Position numbers and translations under genes: made by a program. Under the pieces are notes generated by a model. That model did not search any database. It saw only the letters and a list, made by a program, of their open reading frames with translations, and had not been told where the DNA came from. Source: Dugong dugon (lineage: Eukaryota; Chordata; Mammalia; Sirenia; Dugongidae). Taken from it: DNA of 64,000 bases. Of this stretch, positions 57,691 to 64,000 are shown piece after piece. How positions within the stretch are numbered: the stretch's first letter is position 1; the number at the start of each line of letters is the position of its first letter. Where the stretch lies: NCBI GenBank assembly GCA_030035585.1, contig CM057461.1, positions 174,107,624-174,171,623 of the forward strand. Direction: 5' to 3'.

Positions 57691-58790
57691 TGCGTTCTTT
57701 GTTGTTTACTTGTCCATGGACATGATACTTTTCACCTCCTTCTCCAATGGGCAGGGTCAATCACTCAGGTATGGTACAGCAGGGCAGGTCCAGTTGAAGG
57801 GGAGTTGCTTGGATGGGTTGTTTGTGGCACGTACTATGGCCAACAGGGTGGACCGGGAATCAGTGCAGGGCAGGTTTCGGTAGGTCATGCCTGTGCTGCT
57901 TGGGAGTGTGATGCTCAGTGCATGGTGGAGGTAGGCAGGAAGGAGGGGGGAGCTTGTGATATGTGGAGCTAAGACAAGTATGGGGAAGAGGAGAGAGAGG
58001 AGAGAGGAACAGGATCCAAAAACAAACACACAAACAAAAATGAGTGCTAAGGGAGCTGGTTGCTGGAGTGGACAGATGAGAGACTGAGAAATGAGAAAAA
58101 CAAAAATGAAAAAAAAAAATAAAAAGAAAAAAATGAATAAATGGCAAAACCAGAATTTAAGAAAGACAAAAAGGGAAAAAGAGAGAGAGGGAAACAAAAC
58201 AAAGAAACAAACAACTACAAAAAAAAAACGATAACAAGAAAAAAGAAATGGCCCCAGGGTGTCACTGTGAGTCTGTGCAGAGTAAGGGAGTAGCTTCCAA
58301 GCCGCGTGTTACCGCCCAGCTAGCAGGGGGTCCCAAGCCAAGAAGAAAAAAAGAAAAGAAACAAACAAATCAAAAGACAACAAATCAGAAGAAACAAACA
58401 AAAAAAAAGCTCCGGGCTTCCACCAGCTTGGTGGCATGGGCGGAGAAGAAGTTTCACAGTCAAGTGGTGTTTTGCAGCCTTTCAGGAAGAAGCAAAGATG
58501 GCACATGGAGCCAGGTATTTGAGAGAAAGGAGGGGGAGGTGGTTAGAGGTAAGGGAGAAATATAAAGAAGCAGAAAAAAACAACACCAGCAGCCAACAAA
58601 TGGCACTCAGGGAGCTGGCCAGTGCAGGTGGGTGGAATCCAAGCAATACCGGGGTGAAGCCGGTGCTTCCTGGCCAAGAGACTGTGGCTGCAGGAAGCAG
58701 AGGAGGCTGAGTGGGGGTGAAGCAGGGTCGGGGGTGGGAAAGCGTATATTGCTGGTTACCAGTTCTGTCTCCTGCTGGAAACTCCATGAA

Positions 58791-59520
58791 GCCGCTTTCT
58801 ATTTATATATTTGCATGTATATGCCCCAAAATGTTAATCATAGCCATCCTAGATAATAAGATTACAGTGGGGAGGTTACTATCTTCTTTATATATGTTTT
58901 TAGTGTTTCAGTTTCCAACAATAAGAAAGCTACTGTTGTAATTAAAAAAATAAACATCCTTCCATTTCAGAAAGTTAACAGTGAAATTAATCTCTCTTTT
59001 GTTCATGTTGGGTTTAAGTGTCTGATACAAACATTTTTAAGATACGAGATATATGAGTTCAAATGTAACTCATTCTGAAGCATTGAATTTATCTCTATAC
59101 TTTTTATTTTTCAGTGTTAAAAGTTTATACTTAAATATTTTAAGAAATTTCAAAAACTATCATAAACCTAACCTAATGCTCCTTCCAACTAGCATGGTCA
59201 TTTTGTCAGAGCCATAAGCACGTAAATGAAAGAGGCAGAAAATATTCTATACTTTCATACCCCGGAGTTTCTCTTAATCTCAATCTCTTCAAACTATAAA
59301 GTTGTGCTTTGACATTTTTGATTTAAAATAGCGAGATTTCTCAAGCCATTGTCACCCTTTAAAGAAGAGTTAAAGTTTTTATTATGTCGTTATTACTGTT
59401 TTAAATCATGTTGAACTTTTAAAAACAAAAACCTATAAATCAAGGGCTTCCTGTTCTTTTAAGCGAATAAGCCAATTCCCAAATTTAAATCACAGTATTT
59501 TATACTGGTTAGCATATATT
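58791..59520. other. Intron, unique
   Basis: No supported feature. Confidence 0.4.
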
Positions 59521-59524
59521 TAAG

Positions 59525-59680
59525 TGTGCATGTATGAGTTGTATGTCTGTGTGTTCTAGGTGTTGTGTGCATGCATGTGTGTGTGTGCATATATACACAT
59601 CTTCTATGTTTGCAGGCACACATAAGTATTGTGTATATGTGTGTGTATGCTCATGCGTACATTGTATATGTGGTGTATAT
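59525..59680 (+). repeat. Degenerate TG-rich microsatellite
   Basis: Interrupted GTGTGT/ATGTGTG runs (for example GCATGCATGTGTGTGTGTGC) spread over about 150 bp. Apparent ORFs on both strands here (about 64 and 74 codons) are produced by the repeat. Confidence 0.8.
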
Positions 59681-59990
59681 CTAAAGAGGATATCTAGAAA
59701 TCCAGTATTTATAGTATATTTAAAATGAAGCAAATATTAAGGCTTCCTATTTGTAGATAGTATCATAGATGATAAAAAGGCTTTAATCATATATCATGGC
59801 TCATTATAAACATCAGTATCATCATTTCTGAAGCCATCTTCACAGTAATTACATTTGTGAAAATGCAGGTTATGGGGTGTTCATAGATCCAACATACTGT
59901 GAGACTGAAATCTAAATTTTAAAAAACAGATTTCATGCAAAACTTATTCTAAGATGTTAAACATGAAAATATGCTTAATTTTATACAATG

Positions 59991-60180
59991 CTGTTGTTGT
60001 TAGGTGCCATCCAGTCAATTCCAACTCATAGTGACCCCACATGACAGAGTAGAACTGCTTGATAGGATTTTATAGGCTTTATAGGAGCAGATAACTAGGC
60101 CTTTCTCACATGGAGCTTCTGGGTGGGTTCAAACAGCCAACCTTTCAGTTAACCGCCAAAAGCTTAACAGTTGCACCAAT
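59991..60180 (-). repeat. AfroSINE, full length
   Basis: GCTGTTGTTGTTAGGTGCCA, then TCCAACTCATAGTGACCC, body, and the reversed head CAACCTTTCAGTTAACCGCC. Sense to ERBB4. Confidence 0.92.
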
Positions 60181-60477
60181 ACAAAACTGCATTTTCACTA
60201 ACTGCTTCATTTCTTCACCAAACTGCCAAGTCAATTCTAAGCCTAAAAAACAAGGAAATATGTTCATGGTCTGCAAAAAAGACAAACTCAATCCACAAGA
60301 GATAGCACTGAAAGTTGAAGAATATTTTAGATTTTTAGCTTATTAGTTTTTTCTCTATTATGGTGGTTTGAAAAGTTTAGCAAAGTCTTAAAATGATACA
60401 GAATAGCATCATATAATTTATTGAATTCTCTTTTTTCTATCTTGCTTTTTTCCATTTAATTTCTTTTTTATGGATAT

Positions 60478-61245
60478 ATTTTTTATTTTTTATTGTGCAT
60501 TAGGTGAAAGTTTACAAAGCAAATTAGTTTCCCATTCAATGGTTTGTACATAAAATGTTCCATGACATTGGTTTCATTCCCCACAATGTGTCAGCACTCT
60601 CCCCATTTCCATCCTAGTTTCCCCATTTCCTTTCATCCTGCTTTTCTACCCCTTCCTACCTTCTCATCTTTGCTTTTGGACAAATGCTGCCCTTTTGTTC
60701 TAACATAACTGACAGTTCAAAGAAGCATACTGCTCTTGGGTGTTATTGTTTATTTTATGGGCCTGTCTATGGTTTGACTGAAAGGTGGTCTCCGGGAATG
60801 GTTCAGTTCCTGTTAAGAAGAATGTCTTAAGGCTATAGTCTCCAGGGTTCCTCTAGTCTCTGTCAGGCCAGTAAGTCTGGTCTTTTTTGTGAATTTGATT
60901 TTTTGTTCTAAAATTTTTCTCCTGCTCTGTGTTGTGATCCCAGTCAGAGAAGTCAGTAGTGGTAACCAGGCATCATCTAGTTCTTGTGGTCTCAGGGTCG
61001 TGTAGGCTGTGGTTCATGTGATCCATTAGTCTTTTGCACTAATTACTCCCTTGAGTCTGGTTTTTTTCACTCTCCTTTGCTCTGGATGGTAAGAGATCAA
61101 TAGTTGTATCTTAAATGGCCACTCACAGGCTTTTAAGACCCCAGACACTATTCACCAAAGTAGAATGCAGAACTTTGCCTTTATGAACTGTTGTGCCAAT
61201 TGACGTAAATGTCCCCCGAGCCATTTAATGTCTTTCTGTATCTTC
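60478..61245 (-). mobile_element. L1 3' UTR fragment
   Basis: TTGTGCATTAGGTGAAAGTT, then CCATGACATTGGTTTCATTC and TTTTAAGACCCCAGACACTA are the reverse of the same L1 3' UTR as at 51.7 and 18.4 kb. It is 5'-truncated, about 770 bp. Confidence 0.78.

Positions 61246-64000
<2,755 letters not shown>

Larger units (their letters stand above)
51708..58790 (-). mobile_element. Near full-length L1 element (about 7 kb), degraded
   Basis: Order on the minus strand: 5' UTR (about 58790-57700), ORF1 remnant (about 57690-56640), ORF2 remnant (about 56150-52740), 3' UTR (about 52740-51720) ending at an A/T-run junction. It lies in the sense direction of ERBB4. The 3' UTR matches the L1 ends at 9890, 18431 and 60478, so one lineage-specific L1 family supplied them all. 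Stops and frameshifts are present in both ORFs, so it should be inactive. Ends are approximate and a target duplication was not established. Confidence 0.85.

Noticed and set aside
57529..58197. Overlapping ORFs of about 147 codons on both strands
   Set aside because: They lie in the L1 5' UTR and its low-complexity A-rich stretches; composition explains the open frames.
59509..59733. Cys- and His-rich short ORFs on both strands
   Set aside because: Produced by the TG/CA microsatellite, not a zinc-binding protein.

Overview
This is 64 kb of mammalian nuclear DNA from the inside of one gene, ERBB4 (HER4 receptor tyrosine kinase), on the minus strand. The organism is almost certainly an afrotherian, most likely an elephant or close relative. 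About twenty copies of the tRNA-headed AfroSINE are scattered on both strands, and two RTE (BovB-like) LINE copies of the afrotherian type and several copies of one L1 3' end accompany them. Species identity is inferred from repeat content; the gene identity rests on protein sequence and splice structure.

Reading the gene in its own direction (high to low coordinates), six exons are present. They are exon 12 (63143-63342, end of ligand-binding domain III), exon 13 (43480-43612), exon 14 (40230-40323) and exon 15 (28065-28219), the last three covering most of cysteine-rich domain IV. Then come the two alternative juxtamembrane exons, JM-b (22106-22150, 45 bp) and JM-a (21910-21984, 75 bp), only 121 bp apart. 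All junctions are AG/GT and the phases join without a break. The transmembrane and kinase exons lie beyond the left end, and exon 11 and earlier beyond the right end. Nothing else in the window looks like a functional protein-coding gene; other ORFs are transposon remnants or chance.

Region by region: 1-21.9 kb is the intron after JM-a, with a 5'-inverted RTE copy (1.68-3.72 kb), a tRNA-Gly-headed SINE (6.5-6.7 kb), an L1 3' end next to a putative LTR (9.9-10.8 kb), a MaLR-like LTR split by an AfroSINE (13.7-14.5 kb), further AfroSINEs and old L1 pieces. 22.2-28.1 kb is mostly unique intron. 28.2-40.2 kb holds a composite RTE copy (29.2-32.45 kb), a dense AfroSINE cluster (31.6-36.9 kb), a MaLR-like LTR and L2-like sequence. 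40.3-43.5 kb is mostly unique with one AfroSINE. The 19.5 kb intron between exons 13 and 12 holds two long L1 elements on the gene's sense strand (about 44.2-48.5 kb, old; and 51.7-58.8 kb, near full length), plus a third L1 3' end and an AfroSINE.

The most interesting biology is the JM-b/JM-a pair. It decides whether the receptor can be shed by ADAM17. Its two donor sites are the only ones in the window lacking the +5 G, and the 121 bp between the exons contains two TGCATG motifs of the type bound by RBFOX splicing factors. I found no sign of a wholly new biological system. The other notable points concern transposon structure: twin-priming-type RTE inversions, a tRNA-Gly SINE sharing a module with the RTE 5' region, and inverted SINE pairs.
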